Source of the DNA: Fragum whitleyi
Lineage: Eukaryota; Mollusca; Bivalvia; Cardiida; Cardiidae
DNA: 64,000 nucleotides
Direction: 5' to 3'
Assembly (NCBI GenBank): GCA_948146395.1
Contig: OX411545.1
Location: 24,507,526-24,571,525, forward strand
Part shown: piece after piece, positions 47,506 to 59,864 of the stretch
How the letters are laid out: every line of letters starts with the position of its first letter
Numbering within the stretch: position 1 is the stretch's first letter
The notes under the pieces: model-generated
Databases searched by the model: none
Told to the model about the DNA's origin: nothing
What the model saw: only the letters and a program-made list of their open reading frames with translations
Translations under genes and position numbers: made by a program

Positions 47506-48839
47506 CTTATTGATTATTCGATTTAAAGGCAAGATCGGACGAATTTACGTTTTTAGGCGTGTGTCCTCCGTAACTAAGAAACAGTATATGATCATTTTCT
47601 ACAAGTTATTAAGCCAATAATCAGTGTGTTATATCTTAAAAGTTCAAATTCCGTATTTTTAGCAAGACCAAGTCAAGTTTTGCCCAAATTTGGAACATTT
47701 CGAATACATTGACAGATCAGTTACAAAGTTTGGTCATTTTTCGTCATTATGCGCTATTCCTATTCACTAGTGTATTAAAGCATTACTTGCTTTGTTTGAA
47801 AACCGTCTCGGTGTATGATTTCTTTTGGATATTAGAAATTAAGAGTAACTTTAATAAATGATGCGGGGAGTTAAGAGAATTGATACTGGAAACTAGAAAT
47901 TTTCGTGAACTAGCATTTCTGTTTAGGTTGAAGAAGGTGTAGATGACGATGTAATAAAGACTTGGAGTATCTTTAAACGTGCATTGAGTTAGAACAATTA
48001 AATCATTTCTATCACGTACAACAAAATTAGGAGATAATTCTTTGAGCAAATCCTGTTTTGGGGTAAATTTAGTAATATCTTATCATACAAAGCAATATTT
48101 ACAATCAAATGAGATAAGTGGCTAGTGACAAAAAATATCGAAAAAGCAGATTTAAACTAGCAGCTTTGATATGTAGCCGAAAAATGGTGTGCCGACTAAT
48201 TTTTCGTTATGCATGTACATTCAAAAGGCAGGTATGGTTGATATTGTAGAGTAAAGTCCTTTTATTGCTATACATGCAAGTATCTTCTAAAGTGAATAAG
48301 ATTGACCGTCTATTGAATGATATGAGTGATTGTTGTAATAATATTATGGTAATTTGATTAATTTATAATTTTCGTAACCCGCGCGCCTCAGTCTATTGAA
48401 ATAACATATAGTTACTATTATCCATTTATACCTTTATTCGTTATGTTACATTCGCCGTTCGTTATTATATCAAACGCATAGTAACTATTTTGTTAAAGGC
48501 ATGTTACACATGATCTAAATACTTATATAACATTTCATATTGCAATGATTATTTTTTGTATTAAATGGATGACGGTGATAAAAGTTATAGAATGAGCTAT
48601 ATTACATATTTCAAGTTATGTTATACTGACGTCAAGAAAAAAAGCATCGGAAAACGTGAATAAGGTAATTGGTATTTGATTACAAGATGTCAAGGAAAAT
48701 TCTTAATGGGGAATATGGACAATCGGTAAGTCGAAATATTGTTAGAAATCGCATCGTAAATATTCCGTAAAAGTTTAATGGAAATCCATCAGTAAATGCA
48801 GAAGATGGTAGTAATTGAGAAATAAAGCAGGAAGGCCCA
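47506..48839. other. Unassigned AT-rich DNA
   Basis: No gene, TIR or array that I can support. The 88-codon frame at 47783-48049 has no recognisable domain. Confidence 0.35.
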
Positions 48840-49350
48840 TTTAACCAAAACGCATCAAATCATTATCAAAGTGCAATAATACTTCATTGTTATAAAATCA
48901 GGAACTTTCTGTGAAAGTTTCATGTAAATCCTCCCATATTTCTAGGAGGATTGGTGTAAACAAAGCTTTTGATTGGCCAGTTTTCACGGCGCGACATAAT
49001 ATTACAAAAACACTATAAGTGCACATTGCCGTGTGATAAGGAACATTCCGTTCAAGGTTTAACACAAATTCATCTATAAATATAGAAGGAGTTGAACAAA
49101 CAGGGTTTTTTTTTCTTACATTTTTATCCCCATTTTCCATGACTCGATATAATACAGACCAACTGTGACAAAATGCACTTAGCCATACGATATCAGACAT
49201 TCTTTGACAGATTCAATGTAAATCCATCCATAAATGACGGAATCATTGTATCAACAAAGAGATTTACATGAATGCTCTCTTTTCTCTGCCACCACATTAT
49301 CAGAGGCATTCTGTGAACGTTTCACGAAAATCTGTACACATATGAAAGGG
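48840..49350 (+). repeat. Degenerate ~145-bp tandem units
   Basis: Four units carry gg.a.attctgtgaa.gtttca followed by aaatccatc; anchors near 48897, 49039, 49191 and 49303. Heavily diverged. Confidence 0.6.
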
Positions 49351-50222
49351 TAAGTTTTAAAACGAATATACATTTTCCCGCACCGACGCAAATTGATATA
49401 CGTTTACCTTTTGTGGCGAATAAAAATAATGAATTAAAGATGCCCTTAAACGATTAATTTCATTTGGCAATACTATTGGCAATAATTTATGAATTAGTCT
49501 TAAATGATGTTTATTTATCATAATACTGTCGAATTGACTGTACAATTTATCATGTATTAACCACATTAAACATTGATCAATATTTTGAATTAAATTTTAT
49601 TGTCAATTACATTGTGGTGTATTTGTTGCTTAAACTCTTAGCACTCTTTTATGGCAACACAAAGTCTCCTACCGGCCGAATAATAAGTTACATAAGTCCT
49701 AAATCCGTATCTTACCCAAAAACCAATTGGCTAGATCTTAACTTAAACATAGTCTGTAACCCTTTAAAAATGCGAACTCATGTATCAAAAATATGTAAGT
49801 ACGTACACGCGACCAGAAAAAAAGAAGCTTAAATTGCCATATCCCAGTTTTTCTTGAAGTCGAGCATTCGTGTCTTCAAAAAACAATCAACGGACCAGAA
49901 CGATCCGAGGAAAGACATGTAAGCGGACTCCAATGGCTCATGGACGAAAAGACAGACTGAAATGCAGATTAAAGTCTCTTCGGTTTTGAACCCGAGAACC
50001 AATACAAATATATATATATATAAAACAAAGGAAATTATGACAACATAGTCCAGATCAGGCATTCGATATTCTTATCATCACTGTATCAATTATTTTTTCC
50101 CCTTTGATTTTTTATTTCTTTATGGTGCCAAGCTATGTGTTAATTTCCTGTATATCTTTTTTAATGCGTTTAATTTGTAAACACAAGTATTACTACAAAA
50201 TATATTCAAAAACCAAGTCGTG
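49351..50222. other. Unassigned
   Basis: Short frames only, no recognisable domain, no clear repeat. Confidence 0.3.
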
Positions 50223-50631
50223 CAGTTAACAGCATCGTAAAATTGGCAAAGTGAATGATATAAGAATGAAATTGAATGAGTACGATGAATTGCTTTGACT
50301 GAAAAATAAGGGAGGTTATCCCATATCGCTAATTTTGTTCAGGATGAACAAAAGTATCGAAATGCATTACCCTCCTTTAGAAAAACACACATACAAGTCC
50401 ATTATCTTTAAGAACAAACCAGAGGAATATAATTACACTCGTGTCAGTGAAATAGCATTTATCTGTAGCTTAACTTTATTCTTTTTACATAAAGAATTTG
50501 ATCTTACTTTTTATTAATTTTAGAGCGTTTTGTTTTGAATGAAAGTTTGGAATGAATGAATCCAGCGCTGAGTGAGCGATTTAGAAAGGTTTTGATTGAG
50601 ATTAATTTCAATTTCACCATGTAACCAACTG
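50223..50631. repeat. CAGTTA-type MITE
   Basis: cagttaacagcatcgta at 50223 and, on the minus strand from 50631, cagttggttacatggtg. Central hairpin: gggaggttatcccatatcgc...gcattaccctcct. Confidence 0.85.
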
Positions 50632-51084
50632 TATTAGTTTAAAAGATGTAAGATAAAAAAAATGACTGTAGTACAATTATCGTCCTAGTTCACCAGTATC
50701 ATTTAATCGTCTTCCTCTTAACTCCCAACATCCTGCCTCAGAGTATCCCGTATCATAAATTGTGACACTCCCAATTTTAATTTACTCCAAACATTGATAT
50801 TTTTACATATATTACCATGAAAAGCCAATTTCCTTTTATAAAATACCCTATATTTTTAGTGCAGTTGAATTCTTTGAAATTTATGCACAATTTGTCAATG
50901 ATACTGAGCATTTGTGTAGTTTTAATTAAATTTAGCACGGTTCTCTAAATCAAATTCAATTTTTCTCATCTAAACATAAATGACATCTTTCATCTCTAGC
51001 ATAATTACACCGCTGGATTACTTGACTCAATGTTTCAAACTTGCTGCATCCTGACGTTTTTGTTTCTTAATGATAAATAGTGAA

Positions 51085-51179
51085 AAATACAGACCTGTGT
51101 TGCATCTGCCTTTCTTTGTTTACCTCTCAATTCTGGTATCCTCCGATTTCCCTGTATCGGGTTACCCCGGGTGGTAATT
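51085..51179. repeat. Repeat family K, inverted partner of 47411-47505
   Basis: Complement of the 47.4-kb copy. Both continue toward a gtcgggtttgatc motif on the side away from the acctgtgttgcatctgcc end. Confidence 0.75.
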
Positions 51180-52732
51180 GATTCTGATCAAGCTCTGTCG
51201 GGTTTGATCGGGGAATTGGATCGGCAGTTCGAACATGGCAATAATACATCGATATATTTTAGGTCGAATTTTATAACCAATTTAAGGGAATTCAAAGGTA
51301 ATGAAAGAAATAAAAATGTAGTTAGGCAGACCGGAATACGATGATATGGAGAAGGGCGAAAAAGAAATAAAGACAAATGTAGACTTTTCCTTACGGTGTT
51401 TTCTCTGACATGATAGAAGAAGATTCACAGGAATTACTGGTATCGAAAGTCCTGTTCTCTAGATTTTATTCCTGTAAACAAATAGAACATATAAGTTACA
51501 CCAATTAACAAGGTTGAAACATTAATATTATTAGATTAAGGGTTTGGAGAATGAGGACTTTTCATGCTCAAAGTGGCGTATCTGAAAAAGACATAATGAC
51601 ATGAAATAATAGTTAAACAAAAGGTTGGTCTACATTGCATTTGGTTTACAGACAACTGTAGCAATTCTTCCAAGCTCAAACTACGAGGGAAAACATTTAT
51701 ATCGAAGGCTAAATTTCTAGTACAAGTCGACGTTTCACATTAAATACTTAGATGAGATAAAACCAAGCATGCTTAATCTGCAATAAGAATCCTTACAATA
51801 TTACATTTTCAATAACTTTGGTATATTTTTAAATGAAAATTCCTGTTTTGTTTTTTTTTCTCGGTTGGAAATTAAGTTTCAAATATATCTAACGGAATCG
51901 TTGACGGAGGCAAGGCAAAGGACAATGTCCGCTTGAAGTATGTATTTTGCTCACATTTCTTCAGTGAGCTTAGAATTGAAATTGCAAAGTTTAAGAAAGA
52001 CACTGGCATGCTGTGATCAATGTGACCAATCCTGTATATGCGCATGATAGGGTTGCATAACTAAAGCTTGATAATTACTCTTCAGAAACCGACTCAAACA
52101 CATTTCTTTCGTGATCTGGAAGGCAATCAATAAGATTTTTGTATAGTAAAATGGGTTGTTTGTATACCGTTATTACAATGTTTAAGTAGAATTTGCTATT
52201 TTGACTCGTCGATTGTATACAAATGAACTGTAGTGATTAGTCACAATAATGTATTCGAGTTATATTGCTATTTTTGTAAATTATTAAGCACAAGAACAGG
52301 TTACGGCATCAAAGAATTTATAAGGAAAATAATAATTATCAGATATAGACAAGGTGTCCTTCAAACATTCCATGTCATATTACCAACAAATATTCTGGCC
52401 AATCCTGAGAATGATTTACCAAAAATTGTGACCAGAAATAAGATTTGACATTATGGCCTACTTTTTGACCTCGATACAAATCATTTAAGTATTAAAAAAA
52501 AATAAAGAAACAGGACCTAGTGATCATATGTGTCGAGATTTCTTGAGTTCTACCCAAACAGTTAAGGAGGAGAATTTATACGGACGGAAGGATATACGGG
52601 CAGACAGACGGATGTCGGAAAATTGTCGATAAAAATAGCTTATCTCGAGCACTTTGGTGACCAAAATTGATAATAATGTTGAAATCAAAAATATGATATT
52701 GATTATTAACTATTATTATTAGTATTACTATT
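51180..52732. other. Unassigned, few repeat traces
   Basis: A cggacggaaggatatacggg end-like motif occurs near 52580. No gene seen. Confidence 0.35.
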
Positions 52733-52736
52733 ATTA

Positions 52737-52794
<58 letters not shown>
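52733..52794. repeat. (ATT)n microsatellite
   Basis: About 20 uninterrupted trinucleotides. Confidence 0.97.
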
Positions 52795-52795
<1 letters not shown>

Positions 52796-53149
52796 GATCT
52801 AATGATGTTTGATATTTCAAGTAAAATCCACGGTACTTACCACTGAAAGGACAGCCGCTGTTCAAGTTTTCTCATTTAAGTTTGAAATCATAACATATAT
52901 TCAACATTATATTAGATTAAAAAGTACAATGTACTTTGTGTATTCTAGATAACAAGTTTGTTTTGCAATTTCGTTGAAACTTATTATCGTGAATGATAAA
53001 AAGCTAAATTTATTAGAGATAAAATAAATCAGACAAGCTTTTAAATATTTTTTAAGCGCAGTTACAATTTTTTAACACGTTTCATGTTGATATTCCAATA
53101 ACATGATAAAAAGAATAGTAAAATTGCTTTTGCAACTTTGTGCTATATG

Positions 53150-53965
53150 GTAGGTAAAATGTCCAGATAATAAAAAATGTACAAATTAACAAGTTCAAGG
53201 GGAAAGTATTAAGCAACTAATATCATTAGGGCCATGAAAATTTAGGTAAATTGGGTAAATTTTGCGCGGTGAGCCGTGAAATCAACTTTTTACCGTTAGA
53301 TTCTCGTGTCAATTGTTCGAATAGATAAAACAGGCTTAAATAACTCATTAAGAAAGTTTAAAATTTACCTTTTAAAACAGCGCTTTTGCATGTCTTAAAA
53401 CGCAAGGTTCACCAAAACATGTACTTTCACAATTGCAGTGAAGGGATCAGGTTAAATGCCTATCATTTGCTTTTTCATTATACCCGATTTACCTACGGTA
53501 ATGGACTCAGCGCCTACGCCAGAGCTCAGTTTTGAAAAAAAACCCTATAGTTAACCGTTCAAGATACATTGTTTATAAATATAAATGTATTGGGGTAATA
53601 AATAATATCAAAATTTACATGTTCAATTGGAGATAATTCAGCAAAGTAGTTTTAGTATGGTCCTATATACTTCTGAAACAAAAGCTGACATTACAAGCTG
53701 CATTGTGCATAAATTTCATTTCAGTGCATGAAATAGTTCAGGAGAAAAGCTCCAGATAATAATAAAAAAAATGAAATTTATAATTTCAAAGGTTGATAAT
53801 TCAGCACCAAATAATAGTAGGGGTTTCATAATTGCAGGTGCACAACTTCGATGCAGATACACATTATGTAGTAAGTGTAGGAAAAATACCACGTATGAGG
53901 GTTGTTCAAAAATTATCCGGATTATGTCTCGTAATATTTTGTTTTTTAAGCAATTTTTCAACGTT
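53150..53965 (+). repeat. Degenerate ~145-bp units (tccagataat type)
   Basis: Units carry gtccagataataaaaa, aagttcaaggggaaa and ttcagca..aatagtaggg, then aggtgcacaacttcgatgc and agatacacattatgtag. The segment 53771-53965 recurs inverted at 57231-57412. Confidence 0.7.
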
Positions 53966-54802
53966 TTGTATCATTCGCTTTCGGAACTCAATCCAAGTAT
54001 GTTTGTGTAAAATCGATAGAATTCACGAACACAGCGCACGCGCGTTTACCATATATAATGCCATGGTAACGAGTGCCCGGCGTAGTAGACGAAATACATC
54101 ACTTATTTGGTCTTCTTTCGTGAATATTTGTTCTCCCCTGTCAGTTGAAACTTCAAAATTTAAATGAGTTGCAGGAATAAGTATTACGTCTTAATTTAAA
54201 GAAATTTGATCATAGAAATTTTCGAAAAGACTCGTTCAAATTATGGCGGGTAGATCGTTCGGAACGTTCTACACGACGTCACCTGATCGCTGGGAATTTA
54301 GGCATAAAAGAATTTTTTGAAATTTAGAAGAAATACCTTAAAGACATAGATTAAAAACTGGTCACGCTGAAAAGGAAGGGTTCATTCTTCCAAATACTTT
54401 CTTTTCAAACGTGTAGAGGCTTCGAAGCTCCCTAAAATAATAGTTCCTAAGACGAAAACAATATAAGTAAATTAACGAATGATCCATTTTTCTTTATTCA
54501 TTTTGCACCGATTTGATTAATCCGCCTTGCGTCTTGCCTCCTGGGCCGGTATGCGTCGTAACCGTAGCATTTTTACCATTAACGGTTAATTATTCCAAAC
54601 ACTCACTCCTATCACCCAAAAAGTCTCCGAAATCATCCAACACGCTTCGAAATCGTTCAATATGATCAACATTTCCATCAAATGAATCAAATATTTACAA
54701 TATTTTTTTGGGTGGGCGGGGGGGGAGGGTTCATTTGTCTTTGAAGATTCAAAATTAGAGTAAATAATTATCGATAATTTCGTCCAATGGGTCGTCTGGA
54801 GT
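53966..54802. other. Unassigned with a CAGTTA MITE fragment
   Basis: attccaaacactcactcc...ccaacacgcttcgaaatcg near 54590-54690 is a remnant of the CAGTTA family. The 111-codon frame at 53832-54167 overlaps repeat units and is not considered real. Confidence 0.4.
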
Positions 54803-55252
54803 CATTCGGAACATCACTCGGCCATTTCCGTGAACTGCAACAGACCTCGGATGTAAGTAAGGCGGTTGGGTATGTAACAAAATAGTGCATTTTGTTAGGC
54901 GGAAACAGTGTAAGAAAAACTAGCACTGTAGATTTATATCTCTTACAGTAAATAATGGCTGAAAAATCTTAATTTTTGAGAATGAAGAATCATTCTCAAA
55001 AATTAAGAATTTTTCAGCCGTTATTTAAGAATCTAAAGATATTTATATCAGGATACGATGGTTTTACGTCAGTGACTTATAAAACGAGTAGTGTTGGCGA
55101 CGTCGAATGTTTTCATTCACAGTTTCAAGGGATAACGCCATTTTAACTGACGTCATCGAGTTTTTCCAACGTTTTCCCGTAATTTTTAAATATAGTCCGT
55201 CTATGTTCATCCGAGGTTGATCGTGAGATTGGCCGAGTGGTGTTCCGAATGG
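54803..55252. repeat. cattcggaaca MITE, family J, copy 2
   Basis: Same orientation as 46850-47282 and nearly full-length identity by eye, including the internal hairpin around gaatgaagaatcattct. Confidence 0.9.
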
Positions 55253-55480
55253 TCTGGAGTGGGAATAGGAACCTAACCTAAGCTTCATCTTTTCAGTGAT
55301 CGCTTTGAAGTATCAACTAGAACTGTCGCAAAGCGGACCAATACCCCCACCAGGGCTATGTTCTATCTGGGCTTTTCCAAGTACAAATACTCTTAGTAAA
55401 TCATGTGTTTGCATGACGATAACAAAATTTTAGTAAGATTTACAAATTGAAAGAAGCTAATGTATGCACTTTGTAAGGCA
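55253..55480. other. Unassigned
   Basis: Spacer between the MITE and the tandem array. No feature seen. Confidence 0.3.
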
Positions 55481-56196
55481 AAATGCTCCAGATAATAAAA
55501 ATAATTTAAAACTCGCAAGAACAAGGGGAAATAATATCACTAAGTCCTGAACATGTAAAAAATAAGATAACATTATAATCTTCATCACGTATAAATGTCA
55601 TAGCAGTTGGAGCAAAAATGTAGCAGAAATGCTCCGGATAACAAAAGAAATAGTATGATTTTGCAAGTTCAAAGGGAAATAGATTAGCAACCAATTATAG
55701 TTGGGTTCTTAAAATTTCAGAAGCTTAAGCTGACATTGCCAGTTACATTGTGTAAACAGTTCACTTTACTACATGCAAAAGTTCAGGAGAAACGTTCCGG
55801 ATAATGGAAAGTTAGTGAAGATAAGTTTAGCAACAAATGATGTAGGGTCTTCAAAAATTACACGTGTACAACTTCATATGGAGATACACATTATGTATAA
55901 ATTTCAAGTCAGTACTTGCAATAGGAGATTTACTCCGGACAACAGTAAGTTAGTGAACTTTACATGTTCAAGGGGAGATAATTCAGCAAACAATGATAGT
56001 AAGGGCTTCAAAATTGCAGGCGCACAACTTCATATTCAGATACACATTATGTATAAATTTCAAAGCTGTAGCTGTAATGGTGTCCGAGAAAACTCCCGGA
56101 CAAAGTAATATCAACAGACAGATAGACGGAGACAGATGAACGTCCATGGCGATTCCAGTTAACCCACCTCTACTTTGTAGGAGGGGGGATTTTAAT
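55480..56196 (+). repeat. ~145-bp tandem array (tccggataat type) with terminal hairpin
   Basis: Anchors at about 55488, 55630, 55793, 55931 and 56091. Units include aagttcaaggggaaata, gggtcttcaaaatt, gtacaacttcatatg.agata and cacattatgtataaatttca. It closes with acagacagatagacgg and a hairpin-like cccacctctactttgtagga. Confidence 0.8.
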
Positions 56197-56232
56197 AAGT
56201 ACGAAAGGCAAGTTAACTATTAAATCTTCGAG

Positions 56233-56441
56233 CAATTGAATGGTTGAATCAAGTTTTACGCCGCTTTCAACATTTTTCAGTTATATCGCGATGGCTGGAG
56301 CACCTATCTCACATAGATCTTCGATTATCAACCCATCAGTGATAGACAAATAGTCGAAAAGAATGAGAGTCGCCGTCGGGGATCGAACCCGGGACCTCTA
56401 GATTGACAGTCCGACGCGCTAGCAACTGCGCTATGACGGCA
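56233..56441 (-). repeat. SINE family B, internally deleted
   Basis: The head is intact (gcgcagttgctagcgcgtcg and gggttcgatccccgacgg on the minus strand). The middle of the body is missing between gagcacctatctcac and the tail. Confidence 0.85.
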
Positions 56442-56570
56442 GCAAATTTCTAGCAAAGTTTATCTAAAAGACCTATGTTCCTTTTAACATTCAAATTATA
56501 GAACTTTTCTGCAAAATTGATGCATTTTGTTTGTTTATATAGAGTTAGCGCTGCTTTTAACAATTTTTAG

Positions 56571-57180
56571 CTCCACTGGCTGAAGGCCACCGAGCTATTG
56601 TCATGGCGGGGTGTCCGTCGTGCGTGCGTTTATTTTTCTTTAAACATCTTCTCCTCCTAAACCGATAGGTCGATTTTGACGAAACTTGGCAGAAATGATC
56701 CCTGGGTGACCCTCTTTTCTAAAGTTGTTAAAAAAATAGGATTGACCCCCAAATATGGGTGTGCCATTTTTTCACTTTGAAATGTTTAAAAATCTTCTCC
56801 TCCAAAACCATTAAGCCGATTTCAGTGACATTTGGCATACATATTCCTTGGGTGACCCTTTATATAAATTAATTAAGAAATTTTGATTTGCCCAAAGATA
56901 TGGCGTAGCAGGGCGGGGCTTATTTTGAGACAAAAATTTTGAACGACATCTCCATAACCAATACACCGATTTCAATGAAACTACATCAAAACGATCCTTG
57001 GGGACCCTTTTCAAAAATTGTACACGAAATATTGATTGGCCCATAATTATCGTCGTGGCAGGGCGGGGCTTATTTTGAGCCCGAAATCATTGAACGACAT
57101 ATCCTCCTAAACCACTGGGCCATTTTCAATGAAATTTTACCAGAATGTTCCTTGGGTGACCCTGTTCTACAATTGTTCTA
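56571..57180 (-). repeat. ~160-bp tandem array in minus orientation
   Basis: Starts with tagctccactggctgaaggc, the complement of the end of 31930-32690. Units carry ctcctcctaaaccgat, ccgatttcaatgaaact, ccttgggtgaccct and ggcagggcggggctt at about 150-160-bp spacing. Confidence 0.8.
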
Positions 57181-57224
57181 TCGAAATTACATAAATATGC
57201 ATGGATTAAGTTCCAAAAGCGAAT

Positions 57225-57412
57225 GATTCAAAACTTAGAACAATTGCTTAAAAAACAAAAGATTGCGAGACAAAATCCGGATATTTTTTTTAACAACCCT
57301 CGTACGTGGTATTTTTCCTACACTATTGAATGTACTACATAATGTGTATCTGCATCGAAGTTGTGCACCTTCAATTTTGAAATCCCTATTATTATTTGGT
57401 GCTGAATTATCT
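57225..57412 (-). repeat. Inverted copy of 53771-53965
   Basis: aacaaccctcgtacgtggta, ctacataatgtgtatctgca and ctattattatttggtgctga are complements of the earlier segment. It is embedded between two units of the ~160-bp array. Confidence 0.8.
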
Positions 57413-57751
57413 AGCCCGAAATATTTGAACGAGTTCTCCTGAACCATTGGGCCGATTTCAATGAAACTTTCCAAAACTTGCTCGCGAAATTTTGATTGGT
57501 CCATAAATATGGATGTGACAGGGCATGAAATCTGTGAAAGTCATTGCCTCCTTAACCGAATGCTTCAATAAGATGGGTAAAGGGATGCAGGTTCATGGTG
57601 ATTGAGTATTTTGATGCAATGTGGGCCAGACCCAGTTAATCATTATAAAATAGGTATTAAGAGATTTCAATGTGTGTTTTTCATTACAAAGTAATCTATA
57701 TTTAATGAAAGTCTAAAGATGTTAAAGCCAGTGGAGCAATACAGGCCTTCT

Positions 57752-58035
57752 TTAGCCTTTTGTTTAGTCATATCGCAGCAGCTGGAACACCTAGCATTCT
57801 GGCATTTCACGCAGCAGTACTATTGCACCCTTCCTAAGCCTACAGTAGGGACCGTGAATATACATGTATATTGAGAGTTCCTGTCTGCAGTGAAATGGCC
57901 AAGGTTGTCTAGTAGTATCAGGGGAGATAACCAGTCTGACCAGTCTAATCCTACGCTACCACATAGACTTACTGTTATCAACACATTGATGGCAATCAAA
58001 TAGTCAGAAAGGAGTAGTGCGATCTTCAGAGACTG
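57752..58035 (-). repeat. SINE family B, decayed, with ~115-bp insertion
   Basis: tttagtcatatcgcagcagc, ggaacacctagcattctggc and ttcctaagcctacag, then a foreign stretch (about 57841-57955), then ccacatagacttactgttat to gatcttcagagactgaaccc. Confidence 0.6.
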
Positions 58036-58369
58036 AACCCAGTGCTTGCGTTTGAGAATGTGATGGGATGGCATTCTTCTAACATTCAAAGAGCACAAAG
58101 TCAGTAGGGGATCCAGGAGCAGTTCTAGGGGTTCAAACCAACCCACCTCTGAAGCCCATTATATTCATGTATAATTTAAATAGTCATTCTCCCGCTGTTC
58201 AAGACATATTTCTGTTGTTGACAGAACACTGACAGACAGTATAGACTCAGATAAGTCTGCACAGTTGTGCAGCCTGTTCTTAGCATATACTACCTGCCTT
58301 CTACTTGATTTTTGTAGTAAAAATCCTGAAGTAGTCTTGTTAATATGTAAGATCATAATATGACCTACG

Positions 58370-58762
58370 TGGCCGGAGAAAAAAATAACCCTGTTGAATA
58401 TTTTTGATATTACACGGGTGTTATTACACTAGTTGAATAACAATGCAAATGAGCTCAGAGCGAATAGCAACACTACTTTGTACCCGCGAAAATGACATCA
58501 TAATCTATGTTTTGTGACGTCATTTTTAAACGGCGTTATAAGTTTTGCGGAAAATTGAATCATTAAATTTCAAGAATTTTGACCATTTTTCGCTAAAATT
58601 CGGGTCAAATTATAAACAGAATATAAAATTTGTGCTCATATAATACAGAATTTATTAAACTCATCATCTAAAACAGATAAAAACTCGGCGCAGCCTCGTT
58701 TTTATCTGTTTAAAGATGACTTGTTTAATAAATTCCGTATTCAATGACCACTCATTCAATAT
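58370..58762 (+). repeat. Repeat family I, copy 2
   Basis: Same order and orientation as 33845-34262, with the 3' hairpin around aactcggcgcagcctcg. Confidence 0.85.
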
Positions 58763-59336
58763 CCTCTATTTATATGACATTTGTTAACCAACAGATGTTT
58801 GTAAAACCTTTATTCACCCAATAAGAACTGGTCCATGGCTAATTCTTTGTCAATTAACAAAGAGAAATATCTAAAAAAAAATATGATTAGACTTATGCTT
58901 CTTGTGCACTGCACTTCTCGTCAATGAGATCTATTCAACAGTGAAGTTTTATGATTCTAGCTTGCATACTTTTTGAGATATGCTCTGGACTAAACAGCGT
59001 CTATGGACAGACCCACCGACTTTATTCCACATGTGCAAAGCAATATACCCCCTCTTGAAGGGGGCATAAAAATACTTAATTCAGGAATATAATGGTTAAA
59101 CTTTTGTAAGACCAGGGAAACGAACCCCCCTTTTCGTATGTTGAAATACCCTTTACAGAAATCCTCGATCCACTGCTGCAAGTGATCTTTTCCCTTTGAA
59201 TGAAATTCCAAAATGTTCCAAATTGGGAGAATACAAACGATTGTGAAAAGTAAAAACGATTTCACATGAAGAAATTCTAACACCTATTGTGTAAAAAGGG
59301 GAAGTTGGTGGTTTCCACAATGTTTTCTTCAGTTAA
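58763..59336. other. Unassigned with repeat ends
   Basis: Contains cctttattcaccc (58806), also seen at 8841, and a ccccctcttgaagggggc hairpin (59048) like the closing hairpins of the tandem arrays. The 97-codon minus frame at 58990-59283 is read through these and not called. Confidence 0.4.
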
Positions 59337-59557
59337 CCCTTTCCTGTTTTACAAAATTTTGGACCTGTCCAAATTCAAAGGTTTTGCAGACGAAACTTTA
59401 AAGTGGATTTAATTTGAAAAATAACCATTCAGTAGGGTAGAAAATAGTGTGGAAAAATAAGAAATTGCTTTTCAGAAGCAATTTCTTCTTTTTTTACAAT
59501 GTTTTCTCAATTATAAAATCATAGGCACGTAAAAAGCAGGGATTAAACAGCAAAGGG
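59337..59557. repeat. MITE family 2 with TTAA flanks, full copy
   Basis: TTAA at 59333-59336 and 59558-59561. The interior starts ccctttcctg and ends cagcaaaggg. The central hairpin is aagaaattgctttt...agaagcaatttctt. The TTAA/CCC end structure suggests a piggyBac origin. Confidence 0.8.
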
Positions 59558-59864
59558 TTAAAAGTCACAGGAACATAATTAAATGGGAAGGGAAGAAGAA
59601 ATATAAATAATGAAAGAAATGTTTTGTTTAGTAGTATCATTTATGTTTTCATTTAAATACAGTACAAAACTTTACAAATTATCGGTAGTGCAAGTTTTAG
59701 GAGATTCAACCCCTTTCAATATCGATAAGACTGCAATTTTGTTCTTGAATCAAGATCTACTAGTCCTTGGATAAGCTCCCAAGGAAAGTTTACTTGCCCA
59801 ACTTAGGCTTGATAAAAAAAAAAGAAAAAAGTCAGGTCTGGAAATTCCACAACCATGAGTATAT

